Shown here in pieces: positions 24,232 to 33,700 of a DNA stretch of 64,000 nt. How positions within the stretch are numbered: position 1 is the stretch's first letter; each line of letters starts with the position of its first letter. Below the pieces are notes generated by a model. That model saw nothing but the letters and a program-made list of their open reading frames with translations. It was not told the DNA's origin and did not search any database. Both the position numbers and the translations under genes were made by a program. This stretch comes from Methanomethylovorans sp041447285 (GTDB lineage Archaea; Halobacteriota; Methanosarcinia; Methanosarcinales; Methanosarcinaceae), in contig NZ_JBGMEB010000017.1 of assembly GCF_041447285.1 (NCBI RefSeq), positions 1 through 64,000 on the forward strand, given 5' to 3'.

Positions 24232-25710
24232 ATGAAAATTGATGCATATCTTACAGAGCATGCCAGAAAAACACCTTCTCGCATTGCCCTAGAAGAGGGT
24301 AATAATTCTATTTCATATGGAACCCTTGAAGCTAATGTTAATGACATAGCTTCATCTATGCGGGAATTTAGGCATTGTAGGTTTGCAATACTTGAAGAGA
24401 TGGGCATACAGTATATAAAAATGCTCATGGCAGTATACAGATCGGATAATGTTGCTATTCCGATGCCGATCGAAATGCCTTCATCCAGTCTGGAAAAGAT
24501 ACTTGATGCTGGTCATATCAGGAATATAATTACAACAGAGACACAGTATTCTAAATTCGGGGAAGCTTTTTTCGAGCGTTTTGGGACTGTCATCGTCGTT
24601 TCTGATGATAATTCCCTGAAGTTTTTACGCAAAGAAATATCAGTAGAGTCCAATCATCCTGAATTGAGGCTTGTATTGTATACTTCTGGCACTACCGGTA
24701 TTCCTAAAGGTGTGATGTTAAGTGATAAAAATATCACTACAAATGCAGCAGCAATTATCGAAATACTAAATCTCACTTCCGCCGATAAAGCAGCACAGGT
24801 AATATCCCCACACCATGCTTTTGGAAATTCAATCATTAATTCCCATTTGATGTCAGGCGGATGCATCTCTATGGGGAATATGAAGTTCATAGGCTCAGTT
24901 TTTGGTTTAGTTGAATCAGGTGTCACTGTATTCTACGGTGTACCCAGTACATATCGTATACTTTTGCGTTATCCGGATAGGTTCAAAAAGGCATTTTCTA
25001 ATGTCAAGATTGCTGCCTCAGCAGGCGGAGGTATGACCGAACAGATTGTCAGGAACATAAAGGAATTGGCTCCTGGCATCGAGATATTACCGATGTATGG
25101 TCAAACTGAAGCTACAGCAAGGCTTGCATACGTGCCAAAGGAAGACGCTGAAGAGTTCATCGAAACTATAGGCAAGCCAATTCCAGGTGTAATTCTGGAT
25201 GTATTTGATGATAACAGAAACCCTGTAGGACCAAATATCACAGGTGAACTGGTTGCTAAGGGTGACAATATACTGATAGGGTATCTGGATAACGAAGATG
25301 CGACTAAAAAGAAAATAGTAGATGGATGGATGTATACCGGCGATCTCGCGCAGAAGTTACCTAATGGCTACTTCAAATTAATGGGACGTAAGGACGATCT
25401 CCTTAAAATAGGAGACCATTTGGTAAATCCAAGAGAAATAGAGAAATCTATTGAAAACAACAATAAAGTCTCTGCAGTTTTTGTTGTGCCAGTACCTCAT
25501 GATCTAATGGGAACTGCCATAAGTCTCATGATAATACCTGAGCCGGAAACTGATATTGACGTTTTGTTCAAGTTCTGTCGCAAGAATCTTCCGTCTCACT
25601 TACATCCTAAGGAGATTCTCTTTATTGAACGCCTTCCATTAACTGAGAACGGTAAGATATCCAATCGATTGATTATAGAGGAATACAAAAATGTCAAAAA
25701 TTGTATGTAA
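24232..25710 (+). CDS. AMP-dependent acyl ligase (ANL superfamily; acyl-ACP/acyl-CoA synthetase-like)
   Basis: Activates a carboxylic or amino acid as acyl-adenylate and loads it onto a thiol, here most plausibly the ACP 4 bases upstream. 492 residues: P-loop-like TSGTTGIPKG near 150, PMYGQTEATARL near 285, the hinge region GRKDDLLKIG near 388 and the catalytic lysine in LTENGKISNR near 480. The length fits stand-alone ligases of lipid and peptide pathways. Whether the substrate is a fatty, aryl or amino acid cannot be read by eye. Its end overlaps the next gene by 20 bases, so the two are translationally coupled. Confidence 0.92.
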   Translation: MKIDAYLTEHARKTPSRIALEEGNNSISYGTLEANVNDIASSMREFRHCRFAILEEMGIQYIKMLMAVYRSDNVAIPMPIEMPSSSLEKILDAGHIRNIITTETQYSKFGEAFFERFGTVIVVSDDNSLKFLRKEISVESNHPELRLVLYTSGTTGIPKGVMLSDKNITTNAAAIIEILNLTSADKAAQVISPHHAFGNSIINSHLMSGGCISMGNMKFIGSVFGLVESGVTVFYGVPSTYRILLRYPDRFKKAFSNVKIAASAGGGMTEQIVRNIKELAPGIEILPMYGQTEATARLAYVPKEDAEEFIETIGKPIPGVILDVFDDNRNPVGPNITGELVAKGDNILIGYLDNEDATKKKIVDGWMYTGDLAQKLPNGYFKLMGRKDDLLKIGDHLVNPREIEKSIENNNKVSAVFVVPVPHDLMGTAISLMIIPEPETDIDVLFKFCRKNLPSHLHPKEILFIERLPLTENGKISNRLIIEEYKNVKNCM

Positions 25711-26719
25711 AAAATGTGTCCTGGACTCTGATATTCCAGGTATAACGATCAATCCGGAGACTGGTCTCTGTCATTTCTGTGAAACTTATAAACCTCTCAC
25801 TGAAGCTGAAAAAGAACAATACCTGGCAGAGATGGAAGAGATATTTGATAGAATTAAAGGCAAGGGTGAATATGACGTAATCTATGCATTATCAGGTGGA
25901 AAAGATTCATCATATACGCTCTATAAGCTGAAAAAGGATTATCCATTCCTTAAAGTCCTGGCTGTTCTGTTCAATAATGGTTTCATATCTGAGAATGCGA
26001 TTGAAAATGCCAAGAAAATGTGTGAGATCACAGGATCTGACTATTATGAACTGACGATGGACAGGAAACAGCTATGCGATGCTTGGAAAAAAGCTGCTGA
26101 TTCTGTGGATGCATTTCCTAAATTTGCTAAATACAGAGCCAGTGATATCTGCAACACTTGCATCAGTATCATCAAGCAGAAGCTGATAGAAAATGCCATT
26201 GCAAGAAATGCACCTGTCATAATATTTGCTTTCACAGCTGGACAAGCTCCTAATCCTATAATCAAGTTGAACTATAATTTTATCAATCTATCAAGAAATC
26301 TTTTCGAAAAACAGCTTGAAAAAATTGGCATTGATGACAAAGATGAAAGCTTCATGATCAAAAAGTCAGTTATTCAAAATATGGACAAAAGCAATCCTCC
26401 TATGATCATCCATCCTCTATGTATGTGGGATTATAATGAGGATATGGTAGTTGAGACTGTGACTAAGATCGGCTGGAAGCCTCCAAAACTCAATGACAGC
26501 AACTCTACCAACTGTAAATTGAACTCCCTTGCCTGTCATAATCACCTGCAAAAATACGGGATTCATCCTTATGCGTTTGATATAGCAGGAATTGTCAGGA
26601 ACGGCGATATGTCCCGGGAAGTTGGACTGGAAAAACTTCATCAGGAACTATCACAGCCACTGATCGATGAAGTTTCCAAAGAATTGAAAGTAAAGGTGAA
26701 CCCTTTAAAAAAGTCATAA
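25691..26719 (+). CDS. PP-loop ATPase, N-acetyl sugar amidotransferase-like (WbpG/PseA type)
   Basis: 342 residues. The N-terminus has a zinc-type CxxC...CxxC (Cys6, Cys9, Cys27, Cys30); the pyrophosphatase loop SGGKDS is at 68-73, and a second CxxC (ICNTC) lies mid-protein. This layout is shared with WbpG and PseA, which form amidines or amides on sugars using ATP and ammonia from a partner, and more loosely with tRNA thiolases. No glutaminase (HisH-like) partner is adjacent; instead a NadE-like gene follows. The start lies inside the ligase gene. Amide or amidine formation on the ACP-bound product or on a sugar is inference. Confidence 0.82.
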   Translation: MSKIVCKKCVLDSDIPGITINPETGLCHFCETYKPLTEAEKEQYLAEMEEIFDRIKGKGEYDVIYALSGGKDSSYTLYKLKKDYPFLKVLAVLFNNGFISENAIENAKKMCEITGSDYYELTMDRKQLCDAWKKAADSVDAFPKFAKYRASDICNTCISIIKQKLIENAIARNAPVIIFAFTAGQAPNPIIKLNYNFINLSRNLFEKQLEKIGIDDKDESFMIKKSVIQNMDKSNPPMIIHPLCMWDYNEDMVVETVTKIGWKPPKLNDSNSTNCKLNSLACHNHLQKYGIHPYAFDIAGIVRNGDMSREVGLEKLHQELSQPLIDEVSKELKVKVNPLKKS

Positions 26720-26811
26720 TGTAATTTGATCGTTGCCATTGCCGTAAGGAAAATTCCCTTGCATTACATAATGCCATTAACAGTTCAATAACATAGGAGG
26801 AGAGAAATACT

Positions 26812-27780
26812 ATGCAGATAATGGACGAACTTAACAGAGATATTGATAAGGTAGCTCTGACTCTCAGACACTTTATCAGAGAACAGATTTCCGGTTTTAA
26901 GAAGAAAGGTGCAGTTGTAGGTGTATCAGGCGGTATCGACTCAGCTGTGATCCTTACTCTGTGCGTAGAGGAACTTGGAGTTGAAAATGTATTTGGAATG
27001 CTCCTTCCTGAGAAAGAATCAGCTGCTTCAAGCACTCCTTTAGGTGCAGAAATATGTGAGAGTCTTGGAGTAACTTATGAAGAAGTTCCTATATCTCCAA
27101 TACTTGAAGCACTTGATATTTACAATAAGAAGGATCAAGTAATAAAGAGAGCTTGCCCTGAATATGATCCCAAGATTCACCAGACATCACTTGTGTTGCC
27201 TGATTTCCTGAGTACAGGTGCAGTGAATGTTCCATATATGAAACTTTTCAAAGATGGTGAGCTTGTTTCACAGCACAGGTTAAAAGCAAACGATTATCTG
27301 GAAATAATCGGACTGCAGGGTGTAAAGCAGCGTTCCAGGATGATCGTTCAGTACATGTATGCTGAAAAAATGAACTACATAGTTTGCGGAACAACCAACA
27401 AGACTGAATTGGTTCTTGGTCAGTTCGTAAAGTATGGAGATGGTGGTGTGGATATTGAGCCTCTGGCAGATTGCTACAAGACTCAGGTCTATGCTCTGGC
27501 AAAATACCTCAATGTCAATGAAGAGATCATCAAGAGGCCACCAAGTGCAGACACATGGAGCCATTATACCACAGACCAGGAATTTTACTGGCGCATGCCC
27601 ATTCAGATCATGGATCAGTTGCTGTATGGTAGAGAGCATAAATTGTCTCTTGATGTGATCGAGAAGAACACAAAACTACCCAAGGAGACTGTGCAGAATG
27701 CCCTTAAGCACCTTGATAGGGTAGAAAGCACTACAGAGTACATAAGATCAGCTCCTCCAACCTGTTATATTAACAGATGA
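26812..27780 (+). CDS. NadE-like ammonia-dependent amide synthase (divergent NAD synthetase homologue)
   Basis: 322 residues with the NAD synthetase fold: PP-loop SGGIDS at 39-44, CGTTNKTELVLGQF and KYGDGGVDIEPLADCYKTQVY are all conserved. The stretch that in true NadE reads as a Q-T-D-E-x-x-LG motif is altered here to YTTDQEFYWRMPIQ, and the insert around residues 100-160 (ACPEYDPKIHQ; FKDGELVSQHR) is longer than in housekeeping NadE. No glutaminase domain is present. A GGAGG lies about 10 bases before the start. It could be the cell's NAD synthetase, but its place in this operon suggests adenylation and amidation of another carboxylate. Confidence 0.82.
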   Translation: MQIMDELNRDIDKVALTLRHFIREQISGFKKKGAVVGVSGGIDSAVILTLCVEELGVENVFGMLLPEKESAASSTPLGAEICESLGVTYEEVPISPILEALDIYNKKDQVIKRACPEYDPKIHQTSLVLPDFLSTGAVNVPYMKLFKDGELVSQHRLKANDYLEIIGLQGVKQRSRMIVQYMYAEKMNYIVCGTTNKTELVLGQFVKYGDGGVDIEPLADCYKTQVYALAKYLNVNEEIIKRPPSADTWSHYTTDQEFYWRMPIQIMDQLLYGREHKLSLDVIEKNTKLPKETVQNALKHLDRVESTTEYIRSAPPTCYINR

Positions 27781-27792
27781 AACGTGAGATAA

Positions 27793-28533
27793 ATGCTTGA
27801 TGGTAAAGTTGTATTGGTGACTGGAGCAAGCCGGGGTATAGGAAAAGCTATAGCCTTGCTTGCTGCAGAAAACCACGCACATGTTATCGTCAATTACAAT
27901 AAAAATGAAAAAGGTGCTGCTGAACTTGTTGACATGATTCATGGAAAGGGTTTTTCTGCTTCTATGATCAAAGCCGATGTTTCATCAGAAGATGAAGTAA
28001 AGGACATGTTCAGCTCAATAAAAGAAAAATACTCCAGGATCGATGTGCTGGTAAACAACGCCGGACTTATGAGAAACAGTCTTCTGGCACTTACCAGTAC
28101 AGAACTTTTTGATCATACTATCGATGTTAATCTAAAGGGAACTTTCCTTTGTACCAGGTATGCATCGAATATGATGAGAAAACAAAGAGCAGGACGTATT
28201 ATTAACATCTCTTCTATTGTCGGTCTTCAAGGTTATGAAGGTCAAGCTGTCTATTCTGCAAGTAAGGCAGCTGTTATTGGATTTACGCGATCTGTTGCAA
28301 AAGAACTTGGAAGATATGGGATTACTGTCAATGCTATTTCACCAGGTCTTATAGAAACTGACCTGATCAAAGATATCAAACCTGATATAAGGGAAAAAAT
28401 GCTATCCAATATTTCTCTTGGGAGAATTGGTACTCCCGAAGACGTAGCAAAAGTTGTGTTGTTCTTAAGTTCAGACCTTGCAAGTTATGTTAGCGGATCT
28501 GTTATTGCGGTGGATGGCTGTCAAACGATATAA
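27793..28533 (+). CDS. 3-oxoacyl-ACP reductase-like short-chain dehydrogenase (FabG type)
   Basis: 246-residue SDR. The nucleotide motif TGASRGIG is at 10-17, NNAG at 88-91, and the catalytic set is Asn113, Ser141, Tyr154 and Lys158 (YSASK), all intact. The residues after strand 2 (NYNKNEK) favour NADPH. The C-terminus (GSVIAVDGCQT) is FabG-like. Close to an ACP gene, reduction of a beta-keto acyl-ACP is the natural suggestion, but no ketosynthase, dehydratase or enoyl reductase is present in the operon, so a single reduction of an unusual keto substrate is more likely than chain building. Gap of 12 bases to the NadE-like gene. Confidence 0.9.
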   Translation: MLDGKVVLVTGASRGIGKAIALLAAENHAHVIVNYNKNEKGAAELVDMIHGKGFSASMIKADVSSEDEVKDMFSSIKEKYSRIDVLVNNAGLMRNSLLALTSTELFDHTIDVNLKGTFLCTRYASNMMRKQRAGRIINISSIVGLQGYEGQAVYSASKAAVIGFTRSVAKELGRYGITVNAISPGLIETDLIKDIKPDIREKMLSNISLGRIGTPEDVAKVVLFLSSDLASYVSGSVIAVDGCQTI

Positions 28534-28580
28534 TTAATTATTGTCATATATCGTTTACATTTTGATAGGAAGGGTATATT

Positions 28581-29714
28581 ATGAACACTAAAGTGTCCAT
28601 TGTTAAATGCGATGATTATTCGAAAGCAAGAGATGCTATCAAGGAAGCACTTGATCTTATTGGGGGTCTTGAAAAGATCATATCTCCAGGCAATCGTGTC
28701 CTGTTAAAACCCAATGTACTTGCCATTAAACGCCCAGAGGCCGCAGTTACTACTCATCCTGCAATTGTATCGGTGATGTGTGAATTTGTTAAAGAAGCAG
28801 GCGGTATTCCCATCGTAGGAGATGGTTCTGGAGTTACAAGCTCTGCTTCAACTGCTACTGCAGAAGCACTTAGAGTATCGGGTATTGAAGAAGCAGCTTT
28901 AACTTCCGGTGCAGAGCTTATCAACTTTGAAACATCGGGTTTTGTCGAGGTTGATGTTCCTGGTGCTAAGCAATTCCCACGTCTGCACATAGCAAAAGCA
29001 GTACTTGATGCAGATGTGATCATTTCGCTTCCTAAGCTCAAAACCCATGAACTCACTCTGTATACTGGAGCTGTTAAGAACTTTTTTGGTGTTATACCAA
29101 GAAAAGACAGAAAAGATGCTCATTTTCTGGAGGACCGTGATCTTTTTGGAGATGCAGTTGTAGATATCTATTCTTTCGTCAAACCCCATCTTGCAATCAT
29201 GGATGGTATAGTGGGAATGGAGGGAGATGGTCCATCAGCTGGTACTCCCATATCCTCAGGCGTGATCATGGCAAGTTATGACTGTGTAGCATTGGATGTA
29301 GTTGCATCTGAACTCATAGGATTTGATCCCTTGCAAATACCCACAAATAAAGCTGCACTCGCCAGAGGATTTGGTACTAAGAAGCCGGAAGTTGTAGGAA
29401 CACCCCTGGAAAAAGTGAAGACTTCATTCAAAAAACCAACAGGTGGGGCACTTGCTCTTATGCCTCCTTTCTTTAGAAGAATGCTCAGAAAGCAGTTCAC
29501 AGTAAAACCCTTCATCAACCCTTCTATATGCACACTTTGCAAGGCATGTGTTTTGAACTGTTCAGTGGATGCTATAGAGGAAAAAAATGGCTCATTGAAG
29601 ATCAATGAAGAAAAGTGTATCCAATGTTATTGTTGTCGTGAACTTTGTCCAAGTCATGCAGTAGAGATCAAAAAATCACTACTCGTAAGGATCATGACCA
29701 GAGGAAAAAAGTAA
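28581..29714 (+). CDS. DUF362 protein with C-terminal 2[4Fe-4S] ferredoxin domain
   Basis: 377 residues. The DUF362 domain (about 1-290) shows RVLLKPN, TTHPAIV, VGDGSG and LPKLKTHELTLYTGAVKNFFG. The C-terminal ferredoxin has two cysteine sets (CTLCKACVLNC and CIQCYCCRELCP). DUF362 is common in anaerobes, and its biochemical role is unclear; a redox step with low-potential electrons is the usual guess. GGAAGG precedes the start. It is the last gene of the operon and ends in front of a convergent acyltransferase gene. It supplies the only evident electron-transfer protein of the set. Confidence 0.88.
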   Translation: MNTKVSIVKCDDYSKARDAIKEALDLIGGLEKIISPGNRVLLKPNVLAIKRPEAAVTTHPAIVSVMCEFVKEAGGIPIVGDGSGVTSSASTATAEALRVSGIEEAALTSGAELINFETSGFVEVDVPGAKQFPRLHIAKAVLDADVIISLPKLKTHELTLYTGAVKNFFGVIPRKDRKDAHFLEDRDLFGDAVVDIYSFVKPHLAIMDGIVGMEGDGPSAGTPISSGVIMASYDCVALDVVASELIGFDPLQIPTNKAALARGFGTKKPEVVGTPLEKVKTSFKKPTGGALALMPPFFRRMLRKQFTVKPFINPSICTLCKACVLNCSVDAIEEKNGSLKINEEKCIQCYCCRELCPSHAVEIKKSLLVRIMTRGKK

Positions 29715-29788
29715 TTAAGGATAAAAGATGGGTTGATCAGAAATAATACAGATCAATCCTCTTTTATTTACTTAAATGTATTAGTGAA

Positions 29789-30370
29789 TCAACAAGATTC
29801 TGATTTTACTTCTGTTTTTGTTTCTGATTTTTCTTCTTTCTTTTCTTCATCTCCAACGTCCAGCTTTTTTACAACTTTGGCCGGGAAGCCTAAAGCAAGA
29901 CTATTCGGAGAAATATTGCGGCTAACTACAGATCCAATGCCTATTATGGAATTCTCGCCAATCTCTACTCCCTGAGTAATTATACAGCCGGGGTTTACAG
30001 AAACACCACGTCTGATAATAATTGGCTCTATAGTTCTTGGATATGCCTTTCTTGTAGTCAGACTGCCTCTTGAATGAGAGGATAGTATGCAGCGATCACC
30101 AATTTCAACAAAATCTTCTATTGTGATCATTTCAGGGTGAATTCTATCAAATATTACATCATAACCGATGTACACATTTTTTCCAATATTCACTCCTCTC
30201 ATTCTATGAAATTTTGCTCTCCATGAAGGAATCGGGCAAGTTGATGCGAGTCGCTCCAAAACCCATTTCCTAAAATATTTTATCCCAAATATGATTTTAT
30301 TCTCATGATAATGATCAGCTATTTCTCCAAAACAAATTTTGTCCCTGTCAGAAACCACATCAGAAGCCAT
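29789..30370 (-). CDS. Left-handed beta-helix acyltransferase (hexapeptide repeat, WbbJ-like)
   Basis: About 193 residues. Hexapeptide repeats run from about residue 75 to 170 (VNIGKNVYIGYDVIF; IEDFVEIGDRCILSSHSRG; VEIGENSIIGIGSVV), ending in the usual SLALGFPAKVVKK. This is the O-acetyltransferase layout of sugar-modifying enzymes using acetyl-CoA, or acyl-ACP in LpxA-like relatives. The tail after residue 170 is an unusual Lys/Glu-rich string ending in Cys. ATG at 30370 has AGGTGGG at proper distance; the longer start at 30415 has none. It converges with the ACP operon and begins the surface region. Confidence 0.87.
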   Translation of the reverse strand: MASDVVSDRDKICFGEIADHYHENKIIFGIKYFRKWVLERLASTCPIPSWRAKFHRMRGVNIGKNVYIGYDVIFDRIHPEMITIEDFVEIGDRCILSSHSRGSLTTRKAYPRTIEPIIIRRGVSVNPGCIITQGVEIGENSIIGIGSVVSRNISPNSLALGFPAKVVKKLDVGDEEKKEEKSETKTEVKSESC

Positions 30371-30761
30371 TTTGCGCCCACCTGTTGAATTCACTCTTAT
30401 GTATCTAAAAGTCATATTATTGATATGATAATCTATGGATATGTTTTTTAAAACATTGCAAATACAATAATAGAACAGTTGATTATCACCTTGTATACTT
30501 CAACCACGATAATTATGGTATATAATTATAACTATATGTCGACCAATAAAAAATTTATTGTTTATTCTTAAATTAACTCCTAAACTTTTGTGTACTATTA
30601 ATTTCAAGTTGTATCATAATGTGCAATATTTGTACTACTTATTGGGCGGCAAAATATAAATATATTATTATATTCTACACCCAAAAAATATAGTTATTTC
30701 TAAATGGATGAGTTAACAAAAAAAGAAATCGAGCGAAGTTATTTTCGCTCGCAGTTTCATA
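30371..30761. other. AT-rich intergenic region between the acyltransferase and surface protein A
   Basis: About 390 bases, strongly AT-rich, holding the promoter of the acyltransferase gene and the end of surface gene A. Apart from the hairpin listed separately at 30730-30751 I see only A/T runs and TATA-like stretches (for example TATATAATTATAACTATA near 30520). No frame is convincing. Confidence 0.4.
30730..30751 (-). terminator. Hairpin terminator of surface gene A
   Basis: CGAGCGAA at 30730-30737 and TTCGCTCG at 30744-30751 form an 8-bp stem with a 6-base loop. On the minus strand it is followed by a T-rich run (complement of the A-rich stretch at about 30718-30727). It lies 10 bases past the stop of the gene. 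Nearly the same stem ends surface gene C. Confidence 0.65.
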
Positions 30762-33700
30762 TCAACTTGTCACAGTAAGCTTTGGTCTCATAGCATTGTT
30801 TGAATACTCTGAGCTGTAAAAGGCTATGTAGTTACCGCTCTCAGTCCTTGCCTTGATGAAGAAACCAGTGTTAGTGTACTTGCCACTGATATACTCCTTC
30901 ACAAGCTGTGTGACATCGAAATCATAATATTTGTTGCCAGGCACTGTGCTTGCCGGGAAGGTCAGAGTTGCGTATGGTATACTACCCTGAGCAGCACCGT
31001 TCTTATCATACCAGTTTCCTCCGGCTGTACTCCAGGCAGTACCAGAAGCACGATTATTCCAGCTCACGTACTTTGGATCCCATGCAACTGGCCTGTAAAC
31101 TTCAACTACAGTATCATAAGTACGTGTCGTACTTGCAGGGTAATACCAATATAGTGAGAGAGTTGCCTTTGATATTGTATCAGTTGTCTTGTAACTGCTC
31201 AGATCGAACAACATTACATCTCTGGCAGTGGCTGAACTCTTTCCAATGTCAACATACGTAGAAGTGGAATATACCGTACTTGCTGAATCTGAACGCAACC
31301 TGTTGTCATAGGTAGGAGAGTACGAAACCGAAGTTCCTGTTGACGTAGATGTATTTGTTGTAGTGCTTGTTGTTCCACTAACAACTACATTTGCTGTATC
31401 GGTTGCCTTCTGGCCGGCTGTATCTGTGACAGTAAGCGTTACAATGTAAGTAGCTGCTGTTGTATATGATTTTGTGGCAGTTTTACCTGTGGCTTCGGAT
31501 GTAATGCCGTTTGATGCATCAAAGTCCCATGAATATGAAGCTATGCCTTTGTCATCGGTGGAAGTGCTTCCATCAAAAGTGACAGCAGAACCTACTGTGG
31601 CGGTTTTGTCAGAACCAGCATTTGCAACTGGTGCGGCATCTACAGAAGTAGCTCCACTAACAACTACATTTACTGTATCGGTTGCTGTCTGACCAGCTGT
31701 ATCTGTGACAGTAAGCGTTACAGTATAAGTACCTGCAGTTGTGAACGTCTTTGTCGCTGTTTTACCTGTAACTTCCGATGTAATACCGTTTGATGCATTA
31801 AAGTCCCATGAATATGAAGCTATGCCTCTATCATCAGTGGAAGCACTTCCATCAAAAGTGACAGCTGAGTTGGTTGCTGTATTTTTATCAGAGCCAGCAT
31901 TTGCAACTGGTACACTATCTGTAATATCTGCATTAGTTGAACCACCTGATGTAGAGGTTATTGTTAACTTTGGTCTCATGGCAGTGTTTGAAGATTCGGC
32001 ACTGTAGAAGGCAATGTAATTACCGCTTTCAGTCCTTGCCTTGATGAAGAAACCAGTGTTAGTGTACTTGCCACTTACATATTCCTGCACAAGCTGTGTG
32101 ACATCGAAATCATAGTACTTGTTGCCAGGTACCGTGCTTGCTGAGAATATGAGAGTTGCATAAGGTGTACTTCCCTGAGCCACCCCGTTCTTGTCATACC
32201 AGTTTCCTCCGGCTGTGCTCCAAGCAGTGCCAGAAGCACGATTATTCCAACTCACATATTTTGGATCCCATGCAACTGGTCTGTAGACTTCAACTACAGT
32301 GTCAGAAGTACGCGTGGTACTTGCAGGGTAATACCAATATAGTGAGAGAGTTGCCTTTGATATTGTATCAGTTGTCTTGTAGCTGCTCAGATCGAACAAC
32401 ATCAGATCTCTGGCAGCAGCTGAGCTCTTTCCAATGTCAAGATAGGTAGAAGTGGAATACACTGTACTTGTTGAATCTGAACGCAACCTATTATCATAGG
32501 TAGGAGAGTATGAAACCGAAGTCCCCGTAGATGTAGTTGTATCTGGAGTTGTGGTTGTTGTTCCACTAACAATTACATTAACGGTGTCTGTAGCTGTCTG
32601 GCCTGCCGCGTCTGTGACGGTGAGGGTCACAGTGTAAGTACCTGCAGAGGTATATTTTTTGGTAGCTGTTACCCCAGTAGCTTCAGAAGTGATACCATTT
32701 GAAGCATCAAAGTCCCATGAGTAGGTAGCTATACCTTTATCATCCGTGGAAGAATTTCCATTGAATAGCACAGTTGAGCCAACAGGAACGGTTTTATCAG
32801 AACCAGCATTGGCAACGGGTTTAGCATCTATCTCATTTGAAACGGTTGAACTACTCTTTGAAGCCTGAGCAGTGTTACCATACCTCCCAATATTGATCCT
32901 ACCCCCATTTGGAGAAGGTTCATTGCTATAGGAAGATTCGGAATAACCTGCATCTATTAAGGGACTGGATGTGGAATCTGCTACCCATTTACCACTTGAA
33001 TAATGGCCGGCCTTGCTTTGGAGATGGTAGTCACGGGTGGTAGAAGATACAAATTGAGGATCAACATATATGTCTCCACTATGCTCAATATTTGAGCCGG
33101 TGTAGGCATCATTTGTATTTTTATAGATACAATTATTGTTTAGTACAAATTTGTGGTTCGCAGAGTTGTAATTCCAGACACCGGTTGCCACGTTCTTGGC
33201 ACAGTTCATGATGATGTTGTTATTTACATAGGTAGTGAACTTGGCACTCATTTTGTAAGAATTGGTATATTGGTAATATTTGATACCAGCATGACCACCA
33301 TTGTCAATGACGTTGTTTTCTATCCTTGTGTTATCAAACTGTCCAAGCGTGATCGCAGCATTGCTATATCCTGTATTGGTACCATACTGCCCAACATTAT
33401 ACATTGTGTTGTGGTGTATGTACACATTTTTTCCACGTATTACGTTATCTGTATCTTCACCATCTATCCAGATAGCTGCACCATTAAGGGTGTGGAATAT
33501 GTTGTTGTAAATCTCAATATTTTCAGATTTGTACCCACTGCTCTTATCAATTTCTATACCTGGGCCTGTTGAAGTGCCTCCAGTACCAATTTCTGAATGA
33601 ATCACGTTATTGTAGATCTTTGCATTACCGGAACTTGATAATCTGAAAGCGCTGTTTGTTCTTGTAAATACGTCATTATTAGCTACAGTTACACCATTCA

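Noticed and set aside
31300..32600. Plus-strand open frames across the surface-protein genes
   Set aside because: Long antisense frames recur at each PKD and DNRLR repeat because of the repeated codon pattern; they have no starts or domains of their own.
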